A DNA stretch of 64,000 nucleotides from Schistosoma haematobium (taxonomy: Eukaryota > Platyhelminthes > Trematoda > Strigeidida > Schistosomatidae): positions 66,584,591 to 66,648,590 of the forward strand of contig NC_067195.1 in the NCBI RefSeq assembly GCF_000699445.3, given 5' to 3'. A model generated the notes under the pieces. That model did no database searches and was not told the origin of the DNA. It worked only from the letters and a program-made list of their open reading frames with translations. Below are positions 32,265 to 44,400 of the stretch, piece after piece; the first letter of the stretch is position 1; every line of letters begins with the position of its first letter. Position numbers and translations under genes: made by a program.

Positions 32265-32995
32265 TTTATTTTATTTATTTATTTGAACACATAAATATTG
32301 GTACAAGAGGGCGCCAAATATATATGCGCCACACAAAACAATCAGAATCTGAAGAGAAGAAGGGAAAAAAAAAGAAAGGTAAGGAGCGTTAAAAAGAAGA
32401 ACAATAACGAACAGATTAGTGTAAGATAGTGTAATAATAATAATAATAATAATAATAATGGGGGAAACAGAAACGTACAGTCAGAAGAAATCTTTCAGTT
32501 AAGGAAGATACAACCACATTTCATGAAGAAAGTAAAAGAAGGTAACAGCAAGATTGCCACTGTCTTCTATTCTAAGCCATATCTGATAACGTTTCTAGCC
32601 ACTGTGTAGCACCATCTCTCGGACCCCAACCAGGGAGTCTCGAAGGACCAACACAAGCCAGTCCTTTGCAGCTTTCTTTCATATCACGACACCATGTCAT
32701 GCACTGACCACCTCCGCTTCTTCCAACCAGTCCCAGAGTCGGCAAATAGTGCACGACGTGGAATTCTCTGGGACGACATTCGTAGAGCATGTCCAAGCCA
32801 CCGAAGTCGATGTTTCAAGATGGTGACACTAATTGCATTATCGTCTCAGTGCCCGAACACACGATGCCGAACCTCTGCATTACTAACATGGTGTTACCAC
32901 TGGATGTCAGCAATCCTTCGGAGACAGCGATGATCGAACACAGAGAGTCGTCTAACATCCTCAACTCGGAGAGACCAGGTTTCACAAGCATAGAG
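32265..32995 (-). pseudogene. RTE-like retrotransposon, C-terminal end and 3' UTR
   Basis: - strand from about 32995: ETWSLRVEDVRRLSVFDHRC, later HRLRWLGHALRM..PRRALFA, then after a frameshift GGQCMTWCRDMKESCKGLAC and RLPGWGPRDGATQWLETLSD. This is the usual end of an RTE-type polyprotein, here with two stops and a frameshift. A 3' UTR follows with an ATT microsatellite and the tail GTGTGGCGC..GTGTTCAAATAAAT. It is a different lineage from the RTE at 35998-37110. Confidence 0.75.
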
Positions 32996-33262
32996 CAAGT
33001 TAGGAGTATTAGGTGTGTGAAAACTACTCAATGTGTCACTGGAAGTGATAAAACAACACTATTTCTTTTAATGAAAGTAAAAATTGATTTTACGAAAGTG
33101 GTTTTTAAAAATATCAGTTTTCGTTATTTCAATAATAATAATGATATTTTTAAAAACCACTTTCGTAAAATCAATTTTTACTTTCATTAAAAGAAATAGT
33201 GTTGTTTTATCACTTCCAATGACACATTGAGTAATTTTCACCCACCTAATACTCCTAACTTG
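32996..33262. repeat. Near-perfect 267-bp palindrome
   Basis: Arms 32996-33118 and 33141-33262 start and end CAAGTTAGGAGTATTAGG / complement. They differ at about three positions over 120 bases, with a loop of about 22 bases. It sits exactly at the broken 5' edge of the RTE-like remnant. No open frame of meaning; a candidate foldback MITE. Confidence 0.85.
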
Positions 33263-34149
33263 TGAAAATCTTATAAACCTTCTAACAACTATAACATAAT
33301 ACGTCTTTCTAATTTTCAGTTCTATACATTTCGTCTTTCGTTCATTCTTTATGCTTTCCAAACAACTTCTCTGGTGATCTTATATACAGAAAACAAAAAC
33401 ACGTTGATAATTTTTGTCAATTCAAGCATTAATGCTCAGAACTTTTAATTATTGAACAATGAATTATCATTTTAATTAACAAATTCATTATATTAATCAA
33501 AATTTAATATAATAAATTCATATTCTTCTCCTTGTTGGATTTAAGCTCACATAGACAACAAATAATATGAAATTTCCACAAATTTCTTGTCTAACAAGTC
33601 TAACTGATTTATTTTCTATAAAATTTCCTACTACTTAGCTTCTACAGTTATGTTGTTGTAAACATTGGTTTACACTAGGAACCCTAATCAATTAAACATA
33701 ACTATATATTTATATGAGCCAATATAATTAATTGAAAACTATAATTTCTAGTAGAAATTTTCCCATAAATTTTAAAGGTCAATAGTTTAATTAGATGTAA
33801 CTGAAGTGTAAAGGAAACTATGGAATAAAACCAACTAAACCAGGTTTATACGTCAAACACTTAAAAAAAAAAAACAGAATATTTAATTTTTCTTTCTCTC
33901 TTTCTTTCTTCTTCTTTTTCTTCTTAGCAAACACTTTCATGGATACTTCTTTTGTTTAATAAATAAATTCATTGTTCCAAGTAAATTATCTCATGAGACG
34001 TATATATTTTGATAGAATTTAAATGACATTAAATATGTATTTTTTTCTTTGTTTTCACTTGAATAAATGAATTTAACAAAGAATACATGGTAATTTCGTT
34101 GATGATGCTTTTTTTCGTAAAACACTGAAGAAATTATGCTTTTTCTTTA

Positions 34150-34290
34150 ATGGTTGAGATCATGAGTCAATTAAAGCTAGATCACAATGTAAAACGTGGA
34201 AGCACTAGACGGTTATTTCGTCTTATTGTTGAACTCCTCAGTAGTGCGCATCCACCATCTCGCCTTGCGAGATTTGAACGCAAGACTTAA
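34150..34290 (-). mobile_element. Family B SINE, 5'-truncated
   Basis: Reverse copy covering the 3' end, the hammerhead and part of the B box (GCGTTCAAATC). Diverged but readable. Confidence 0.75.
34202..34247 (-). ncRNA. Hammerhead ribozyme with compensated stem I
   Basis: - strand: stem I GCACTA/TAGTGC, still six perfect pairs although one pair has changed from the family's G-C to A-T on both strands. CTGAGGA, GAAA and GTC are intact. Stem II is weakened (GTTC/AGAC) and stem III is nearly lost. Confidence 0.55.
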
Positions 34291-34559
34291 TGTTTTGTTT
34301 GATAGTTAAATTAATTCATATTATAAATATTTTACCAAAATTAATAAGTTGTATCAACATGCAATTAAAAGGTGATCTTATCAATTTATTTTATTAAATG
34401 ATTATGTAAGAGACATGTCTTACGGAATGTCGACATTAATTATGTAGTTGGAATTAAAAATATTCTTTTTTTATTGATAATGATTTGTTATTTCTTGATT
34501 GTTTTCTTCCATTCTATAAATTATTCGTTTTTCATAATACAGTTTCTTTTGTTTTATTT

Positions 34560-34905
34560 TGTTGTGCTTGATTTTATTAATTCCGCCCGGAGCCCTTCTT
34601 AGGCTACTTCCGGTCCCAATCCCAGATATAGGAGGGTTGGGCATGGGGTTAGCGACACTATCCCGTAGAAAACTAACTCGCTTAAAAACGTTAACCGGAA
34701 AAACTAATTTAAACTATTTAAACTCTGCCCTGGAAGTTAGGTCTTTAATTAGAAGAACTATGACGCTTCATGGCGAAAGCCGAGTTCCTTCAGATGTCAC
34801 GAGGCTGATGCTTTTTCTGACAACCAAAGCAATCAATAACTTAGGTACATGGAATGCTCGTACAATGTAGAAGACCAAGAGAGTCATGCAAATTACTGCA
34901 GTTGC
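34560..34905 (+). pseudogene. RTE retrotransposon 5' fragment
   Basis: An open frame (34559-34870) running through a 5' leader and MTLHGESRVPSDVTRLML into LGTWNARTM, the start of the apurinic endonuclease domain (family form TWNVRTM), where a TAG stop follows. The copy ends soon after (KTKRVMQI). Unusual in being a 5' piece, since most non-LTR copies lose the 5' end. Confidence 0.65.
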
Positions 34906-35997
34906 TTAATTTTATTGCTTACTTAGAGTGACTACTGATACCATCTTACCAAGTTACTTGATTCCTTGTTATTGCTACTTTCATATTATAGAGTTTAAAA
35001 ATTATTCATAATATTTACTATATCAACATAGATCTTTGTTACCTATTTCCAGTATTATAATGGTTAAAATAACTATTACATTAATCATTTCTCAATATTA
35101 AAGATGCATTTAATTTTCATGTATGTAAGAAAACATATTTTATGTGTTACTTACTTTTGAAATCCACTTGTTATGCTTACAAATGTAGCATATTACTGTG
35201 TTAATATACAAATACAAAAAGGTTTATATGAGTTTTGAAATGAAAATTTATTATAAACATTTCATTCTCAAAGCCGTTAATCACTCCAGTAATGAAAAAT
35301 TTTATTATCTACAAACAATGATTTTTGAGTTGGTGTAAGTTAATAGATGTAATGAGAAAACTATCCATAACTGAAAGTTTCCGTAATTTTTTATGTTCCA
35401 AATAGCAATACAACACGCAAAGTTTAGTTTTTTTTATTTATCAGCTTATGATCCATGAAATATGCTTTCATAAAAGTCTTTTGAGTATACACGATCGTTT
35501 CTTGAAAAACACATTAGATCATAGCATCTAACGTTATTATCATATGATTAGATTTAATAAATCCAGACCCTCTCATCCGGTATTCTGATGTAAACTTAAG
35601 ATGTCTGTATCACTGAGTACACATCACAGAAGCTGAGCCTAAACGGAGAGTATGTCATTTTACCGCCGGTAGACATGATGCTAGAATTTTTAAGTCTTAC
35701 AAGTTAATTGATAAATCAAGAACATTGAATTTATCACGTTCTGCTGAAACAGCTGCCATAAAAAGATTTTAACTGAATTCATTCACCCATAAAGATACTT
35801 TGATCAATCTCGCTTTGCCTCGATAACCACGTTTATGAGTTTATGTTGTTTAGCTTTTATTTTTATGACATCATGTACAATTTATCATTTCTTATCCGAG
35901 CTGTATTCAACCAGCCAATTCTATCTTATTTCTAATTATTGCATTCTTTCATTCCTACAAACTTCTGTCTCCTTTCTTCTCTCAGTTTATTTCTCCT

Positions 35998-37110
35998 TAT
36001 TTACTTACACGATTTATCACTTGTGGAGTACAGGCTGCTGACCAGAGATATCCAGCTTACTCTGTCCTGAGTTCTTCTTTTCAGTTGTTCACAAGTACTA
36101 CTTTTCCTTTTGATGTCTGTGTTCATGTCCCGGAGCAGTGTAGTATTTGGTTTGCCTTTTTCTTTTTGACTTGAGGATTCCGAGTTGCAACTTGTCTCGT
36201 GACGCGATTTGGTGATTTCCGCAATGTGTGGCCGTCTGCGTTGTGCGTCTTTTCTTTATTTCATCTTCAGCTGGACGTTGGCTTGTTCTCTGACACAGTC
36301 GGTTGTTGCTAATGGTGTCTGATCAATCGATCTAGAGCATCTTGCATAAATAACTTTTTATAAGCATCTATACCTTTGTGACTATGGTTGTAATAGTTCT
36401 CCACGTTTTAGCTTCGAACAATAGAAATGTCTTGATGTTAATACTGAAAACTCCGACTTTAATGTTGCCTGGTACCTGTTTTGAGTTGCAGATGTTCACT
36501 AATTGCAAGAAAGCCGCCCTAACCTTGCCGACCCATGATTTCACATTAGAATCAGATCCCACTTGTTTACCTATGATGCTACTCAGGCACATAAAACTTG
36601 CGACCTCTTCCAGAACTTCACTATCATGTATGATTTGGTTGCTATTTATTGTTGTCTTGCTCTTTCCTTGTGAATGTTGTGGTCTATTGATCCAGTGACT
36701 TCTGTTACACTGGTTGTTTTGACCTTCATTTTTTGGTGTATATGGGATAGAAGAGCTAGGTTATTTGCAAAGTCCGAATTGTCTAGTTGCATTCAAGCTG
36801 TCCTTTGTATTCCGTGCTTTCCCTCAAGTGTAGGGGTTTTCATAATCTAGTTAACCACCAGAAGAAATAGAAAGAGGGAGTAAGAAACCTTGTCTGGCAG
36901 CGGTCCTCAATTATAATACATCTGTCAGATGTCCTCTATGAACCACATGGCAGTGTAGTCCGTCAAAAATATTCCGTATGATGGTGATAATCTTCTCAGA
37001 CGTATCATATTGTCAAAGAACTTCTACAACGTTTTTCTACCCACACTATCAAACGCTCCCTCATAGTCAAAGAAGTTGACGTATAGCGATGAGTTTCATC
37101 CAATTGATTA
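35998..37110 (-). pseudogene. RTE-clade retrotransposon, RT palm to 3' end
   Basis: - strand, with many frameshifts: a decayed motif A region near 37080, then ARQGFLLPLFLFLLVVN (motif B region), FANNLALLSH where the catalytic FADD has become FANN, then KSWVGKVRAAFLQLVNICNS and KTFLLFEAKTWRT, ending in GTAAGTAAATAAG. Dead copy of the SR2-like lineage also seen at 15190, 53732 and 60310. Confidence 0.75.
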
Positions 37111-37115
37111 CTCTC

Positions 37116-37120
<5 letters not shown>

Positions 37121-37153
<33 letters not shown>
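37121..37153. repeat. (AT)n microsatellite
   Basis: About 33 bases of TA repeat directly at the broken end of the RTE remnant, possibly the insertion point. Confidence 0.9.
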
Positions 37154-37154
<1 letters not shown>

Positions 37155-38862
37155 CCTATACATTGGCAACCACTGAAACAAACCTTTAAATTGCTTCACA
37201 ATTTTTTTTCATTTATTAATCTATATCTGCATACCAAACTCATTTTCAACAAACACAGTCCTCGTATAAAGTACGTGGATTGTTGTTAACCTTTACATTG
37301 TTATTTGTTTCTCGATTGTAAGTACATGAAAGAAATAAACGAGCAAAGTGGATTCCTATTATTCTGTAACGATCTTTGTCTTCTTTTTTTTCTATTTAGC
37401 TAGATAATTACTTAACTAATTAAGTATTTTTTCTTTTGGAAATATATTTTGTGTGGGCATTTAGATTAAAATATAACTGACTCATTAAACCGCTCATAAC
37501 AATATTGAATATTTAAATGTATAATGTTCAAATGGATAACATCTGAATGTAAGCCGAATGATTATTACCAAATTGAGTGATTCTGTGAAACATGTGTAAA
37601 CGAAAGATGGTTTTGAAGGTTTTAAGTTCTTTGAGTAGAACGGTTGAGTTTTGAAGCTTTCATTTTCTTTCCAGGAAAAATCATTACCACTTACTTCAGA
37701 GAGAAATTAACTATCCAATCATATTTAATGTAATCCAAATCATCAATAACTTAGGAATCCTAAACAAACTCACAATTCACACATGTTTTAAAGACTCTAT
37801 ATTACCATCTGAACATTTTAAGACTGACAGATATAATGACAGTGTAGCGCTTAGTTCACCACATAAAATTGAATCCGATGATTATTTATTGATTTTTCCG
37901 TGTATCACTTACTTGTTCACAATAAATGGCTATATGTAGCAAAATTTTCTGTCTGTATACTTCCATTTATAATCTATTCATTTAGCTAACTATTGTTAAG
38001 CATAAAGACGAACAGTTTGAGGCAAACGGCGAAACTATCGTAATTTCCCCCCTATCTAGCTATTTTTAGTTTGTATTCAAGTTAAAAATTTTAGCTAATT
38101 CTTATCTCAACAAGTCTGTAGACAAAACACAGAATAAATTATGAAGGAAATTATACAACAGATAAATCCTTGATTTATTACAGGTAAGCTTTACAAATTC
38201 ATATCCTTTATTGTGAGTTCAAAATAACACAATAATACAAAAGAAAGCTATTTCTAGTATTATCAATGTGCATGCTAACTAAAACCTGTATTCATCAATT
38301 GAATTAAACTTTCATTACATAACCAACTCTAAGTTATAAAGTCTCCTAAATTATTTGTTGCTGTATAAATTATGTAGAAAATATACAATTGTAATTACTA
38401 AGAATTATTCTATTTTAAATAAAAGTTTTCTCTCTTTTAATTTGTATTGCTCACGTTATCATTCAATAGATATTATTCTATGATTTTGAATGTCTTTTAT
38501 TAATTCCATTTCATTTCTTATATGGTCTAATTGCTCTAAAAAAGATAAATTCGAAAGTATTACAAACATAATCAAAAAGTGAATTAAATTCGAACTTATC
38601 AAAAACTTGAATAACAAACATAAAATTAATTAGATTTCTGATGAACAACCAGCTTCCTTTTAGTACTGGAGGTAATTTAATCCAACTTCAGATAATTATA
38701 AACTTTATTCTCAGTAAAATATTAATAAACTGGTTCAGAATAAGTCTGAATGATAATTCTTAGTGTAAATCAAGTATAATAATTGAATGTATGTCATGAT
38801 TTAGAATAAGTTCTAAACCACATTGGCTTCAAAGTTGACTATTTCATAGGGTTTTGAGTGTT

Positions 38863-38884
38863 ACAACAACAACAACAACAACAA
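38863..38884. repeat. (ACA)n microsatellite
   Basis: Seven ACA units. Short, no associated element recognised, although CR1 elements end in a repeat of this type read on the other strand (see 52357-52383). Confidence 0.85.
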
Positions 38885-39231
38885 AAATCCTCTCTGTAAA
38901 AATTATTCACCAAGTAATTTAGTTATAAGATAAAGTTACTGTAATATTTTTATGCATATTGGTACACATTTGAGTTGACTTATTTGTTAATGTTTTAGTA
39001 AAAGAAACATTCATACAGAGCTAATATTTGTTATACTATACTTAATACTTATTTAAAGTTAGTCAATTATCAGTTTAATCAAACAATTTCTTGATAAATA
39101 AAATGATTTTCTAATAATTGAATTATCTGTCTAAACCCTTACAGTTGCTTGTCTTCTGTGGTAAAAGGTATTTCGATAACTGTTTAATGAATGAAAATAA
39201 TTACACAGATTGGATCCAGTTATATACTTTG

Positions 39232-39270
<39 letters not shown>

Positions 39271-39287
39271 GTAATAATAATAATAAT
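39232..39287. repeat. (TAA)n microsatellite
   Basis: About 55 bases of TAA with one interruption. Read in reverse it gives a run of leucines, which makes a spurious open frame. Confidence 0.93.
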
Positions 39288-39589
39288 GTTAAATTAAGTT
39301 GCTTCAAAATTAAGTAGGCGAAGACAATAACTTTAGGTAACATGATGTTTACTTGAACCATGCGATGTATTGACCGGATACGACTCAGACAATGTGGTCA
39401 CATATTTACTTGCTGATATATTTATATTTGAAAGATAAGGCTCAAATTAAGCAAATTAAAGGAAAAGAAAAACAAAGATAATAAAGGAAAACAGTATAAA
39501 CTATGAATAGCAAAACAATCATATTAGGTTACGTTTGATTTAATTACAAGTTGATTTTGAATTAAAGAGAATTTGAACTTTTTTTATGA

Positions 39590-40500
39590 TTAATTCTGCA
39601 AAATAAATATACACTCTAAACAACATTTTTACAAAACCATAAAGACCGAGTTGTGATCAATCCTGTTGTTGATTTCAATTATGAGTTCGATGATAGAAAA
39701 AGACCGGTGTTTATCATATACTATTATTGGGTCATTTCACAGTTTGTTTTTTTCGACCTTTTTGGTACATGATCAATTATCCTCTACCTTTCACATCACG
39801 ATTTCTCCTCTCAATGTATGTTTGTTCATATACATGTAAATTGATAAACACAGAGGGATGTGATTCAGGCTATTTAGGTTTATTGTGAAGCATGGACTAC
39901 ATAAATGATTTAATTATTCATTCAACACGAGGCTATTTGACTCTCCTTTGAATGCTAGAGTGATGTAGATGAGTATTTCAGATGCGAGAATCACAATATA
40001 TGACACTAAATTGCGGTTTCACCGATTTATGATATTTGGTAGGTAAACTTCCTCCCCTCCAATCTTTCTTTTAGAGGCTCCATCTCATCTTTAGTAGTAT
40101 GGTCTGTACACATCAGTTAGTTCTATTCAACAGGCCCTTTATGAAGCCTGTTTGTATTTATATAGGCCATCACTAGAATGACAGAAATGCTATCTGTCCA
40201 TGTAGGCTTTCTATATACTTATCGTTCGACTGAACCATTTCTGTCACTTATGAGTAAATTTGGAAGTCAAAACTGTTTATTTGTTTCTTCTTCACGTGAA
40301 AGCCTACTGGGATTTTGGAGAAGGTCTTCGGTTTTGACGCATCTGTCCATGATGACATCCACATGCCATTTATAAAGGCACATATTTTTCATACCCTGAC
40401 ACTAACTTTTTGGTGATTACGTGACGTCCTTCCCCCTGAAATATTCTCTCTTTATTCGACGACATGACAGCTATCGCACTGTTTCGTGAATACAAATTTC
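39590..40500 (-). pseudogene. Decayed Penelope-like element
   Basis: - strand: around 39870-39830 CVYQFTCI followed in another frame by EQTYIE, the entry to the GIY-YIG nuclease. At 39590-39765 the nucleotide sequence is related to the PLE C-terminal fragment at 1380-1510 (ATCAATC..TTTCAATTAT..TTATTGGGTCA). Further upstream CTDHTTKDEMEPLKERL near 40115 may be the RT thumb. Heavily frameshifted. Confidence 0.5.
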
Positions 40501-41170
40501 CATGGTTGGAAGTCTTTCTAGAAAATAACTATGTTACTTAAATTTTGAAAGTAGTTTATCGTATTGTTAATATCAAAATTTAGCACAAATCTGTAACGTT
40601 AAAAATTCAAACATATTATCTAGCAGTTACACAAATGTCGACTGTAATATTGAGGAAATCACCATATTGATGAAATAAGTAAATTACTATTTTACTTTTC
40701 GCCCGTTCTTCTGTAATGTGCGTTTAAGTTGGATAGTCTGAAGAATTCTACAAGAAGCTCTAGGCTTAGTTTTTATGTTATTACTAGTTTACACGCGTGA
40801 GTAGCCATAATTTACACCACCCGTTGTCACAGTCAAAACATTGCCATTTAGATATTCTATACCGATCACGATAACGGTCCATTAAATCTTATGACCAGAG
40901 AGCTAGAAATTGATCGATACAAAAACTACATGACATCAGTTATTATTCACTAACTGATTAGTGGATTCTGAGTTGCTTATCAGATAAATTTTAATAGAAA
41001 TTCGAATAAAAAATATGCTGGTAAACTCACGCTTAAATCCAAATGGGATATTTGGAATAAGAAGAAACCTACGTTAGTACTGTAATTAAAACAATTGACC
41101 AAGAGGCACTGGAGTTTAAAATAAAAAAATTAAACTAATTCAAAAATAACTTCAAAAAGACTATCACTAG

Positions 41171-41496
41171 TCATTTAAATAGCAGTAAAAGACTAACCAG
41201 TGGTTTAAATAGTCCTTGTGACAGTAATCTTTGTTGCTGCATGATTACGCTGCTAGTTTTTCGTATTCCTAAAGCGTTCTTGAATTTCCGATTAGTGAAT
41301 GCATATAGAATTGGATTATAGATAGCTGCCATTTTAGCAAATATATGAGGCATTTCAGCTATTGTTGGTGTTAAAAAATATGATTGACCCATAATTGATA
41401 TAAGGCAGACTATGGCATATGGTGTCCATGACATTAAATAAAATAAGAGAGAAAGTATAACGGATTTGGTAGCTTCAATATCTAAACGTTTTCTGT
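41171..41496 (-). CDS. Opsin B exon 5 (TM6, TM7, tail)
   Basis: Residues 260-367 and stop. SWTPYAIVCL in TM6; IFAKMAAIYNPILYAF in TM7 with Lys314 and NPxxY. Of the two nearby AG acceptors only AACCAG (exon from 41496) keeps the frame. The modelled tail ends at TGA 41173-41171. A GTTAGT at 41197-41192 would instead end the exon at 41198 in phase 0, the phase opsin A uses for its last intron. Confidence 0.88.
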
Positions 41497-44400
41497 CTGG
41501 TTATAGGAAACAAGCAAAAAATATATATATGTTCAGTAGGTTTAATGATTTTACGTATATTTTGATCGTCGACAAAACTCACATTTGAGCGAATGTATAT
41601 CTATTATAACAAGGTACTTAATTTCATTTCTTTTTTAGACTGGAACTTATTATTTAGTTAGGAAACTCAGAAAATTCATGTATCTATTGACAATTGCTTA
41701 ACCTTGTGAAGTACCAACACTGTATATTTGGAAATATTCGACCACTAACTAGAATGTTTAAACGACTAGCAAAAGTTTGATTTTGATCATTAACGAATAT
41801 AAGAACACAAGAACATACTCTCATCACTGTTAATATTAGAATAAACATCAGTATTACCTAAATAGACAGTATAACCTTTTGCTAAGTAAATATAAAAGAG
41901 AACAGTCTCTGCTTTCTGTTAATATCTTAACAAATTAAATTATTCTTCCGTAGGTATATTTGTAAATTAATATTAAGTTAAATTTTATAAATCATAAATG
42001 ATGAATATAAATGGTTATCATCTGTTCTAAACGAATTGCTGGAGTGCATCTGATAGCCTCTTATACGTGTGTTTAATTATCTTTAAAAATGTCTAGTGAT
42101 TTCTCATATTGATTTTTTGACGTACACTCATCGATTGACAAAATAATGGTAAACAATACCAGTGAGTTCAAGAATGATTTTTAATGGAGATCAAATCCAA
42201 AACATGCAAAATAAAACAGTATAATTCCAAACAAATCACGTATTATCTTTAATTCGACTAGACCTAAACTGAATATAGTGACTTATATATTATTAAAACC
42301 TTACCATTACCTTGTATTGCATATCCGTGTTGTATAAAACAATACTGTCATATTCAGAAATTTATTTTTCTTTAAGGGCTGAGTTGACTAGCCCTAATTT
42401 GTCAGCAGAGATAACTCAGTCATTGACGTTTAAGACTGCAATTAATCAGTCTCTTACTGGCATATATGTATCCTGTGCGAACAGCCTCGATAATGCTTTA
42501 AGTCACAAGCACTATAAATAGAGATGATGGTGGCCAGCGGTGGAATCCAGGACGTGCGTTTGAAGTGAACGGTTCAAGTCCCGAAATAAACATCAACTAG
42601 GGAGCAGGTACATCCAACTGACGAATCTTGAATAGGATTCCACCGCTGGACATCGTATTTACACCATAAATTCAATTTATTTCCCCAATTATTTCTAGGG
42701 CAAAAACTTTTTATAACAGAGTCTATTTACTTTGTATGGATTTATGTTGTTTCGCTGAACCATCACTAGATAAAGATATTATTACTATCCTTTCATTGTT
42801 ATGAACAATTTTAAGTAGATTCACATAACAATATATGCATAAAAGCACTGGAAACGTAAAGCCAAATACATACATTCCACAACTGAATAAAAGATTAGGC
42901 ATATCATTCGAAATATAATCAAATGTACATGATGTTTGATATCCTTCAAGAACGTAACGTCCTAAACACAAGTAAAATATGAAGCAATAAATATACTGAC
43001 TTTATTTTATTATTTTTGACAACACTTCACTCTTAAACGCAAACAATGCAGAAAGTAAATTATGTAATTGGTTACGTAATATCTTGAAATTGAAACATGT
43101 ATTTCAGTTGTTATTTTAGAAAAGAGAAATTTTACAAGGAATAATTTATAAAATAAGTATTTATATTTTTAATTTTGATTACATAGTTATTTTAATGTTT
43201 CTTGAAATGTTTGGAATGTAATATGCATTGCAGAATAGCTGTTTTGGAGCTATTCATTATTAAAATACGGATGTTTACTAAACAGTCAATAATAGTAACA
43301 TAACCTCATAAATCCCTGAAGATTTTCTTGTAATGTATATTTATTTCATTTTATTACCAAGTTAATTTGAATAAATAAAGTATTCATAATTTAGAATAAC
43401 CGCTTAACAACATAATTCTAATTAGATACATCTATCTACATTCTTAAACCTCAATGAGAAGATACAAGCCAAACAATACCAAGTGAATTCAAATTCACCC
43501 CATTGCACAAGCAAGTGGCTATCAGCATTCAGTAGCTGAGTGGATAACGCGATGGCGTTTGAAGCGAATGGTACTGGGTTCGAGTCCCAGAGTGAACATT
43601 AACTCAAATGCAGGTACATCCAGCTGCCGAGTCCCAAGTAGGACGAAACGCGCGTCCTGGATTCCACTGCTAGCCACTATCCATCATTGCTTACAAATAG
43701 CTTGCGAATTAAGGTAATATTGAGGCATACGCACAGTATGCACATATGCGAATAAGAAACTAACCAATTGCAGTCTTAAACCTCAATGGGAAGATACAAG
43801 CTAAACAATACCAAGTGTAGTATCTACATAAACATTGGGAAAATAGATTTGAATTTCGTTGTATCTTCCTCCAATTGGATAACATATTTGAGTGAATCCT
43901 CAATGAATTCATGCAATTTTTATAATAAAAAAAAACAAGCACTACATATAAATATATGACACTTTACAATATATTAAGTGACATTTATTTATTTATTTAT
44001 TTTTATTCATTCACACACTGTATTCTTTGTAAACAAAACAACAATTAAACTGTAATTCATGTAATATCCAATGAGTATTTCTCGAAAGAAACCATGTACA
44101 CCATTTTGAAACCATATTACGTATTTCCTTATGACATTTGTTTATATTTCTATTTAAATGAGTATGTTTTTTAAAGTATAGAATACATAATGTGATGATA
44201 AGTTAAAATGAGTTTTAAGATCTTAACTTATGACCCAGTTTAACCTAGATAAAATATGATGCGTAATGCCTGTCAAAAAAAACGATTATTTGAACTTACC
44301 ATAACCAAAGAATGGAGGAATAGTCCATAATATTGACCATATCCATAAAAATCCTATAACAGTACAGATAATCAGAAAATTTTTCGTCTTATAGTTTTTA

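Larger units (their letters stand above)
23809..41170. other. Intergenic space between the two convergent opsins
   Basis: Apart from the repeats listed separately, the stretches 24012-24885, 25206-27930, 28191-29755, 29990-31635, 31740-32260, 33263-34145, 34906-35995, 37154-38860 and 40500-41170 contain only AT-rich sequence, short microsatellites and chance reading frames. No host gene, tRNA or rRNA gene was recognised. Confidence 0.7.

Noticed and set aside
39131..39361. Open frame with a long run of leucines on the - strand
   Set aside because: It is only the TAA microsatellite read in reverse.
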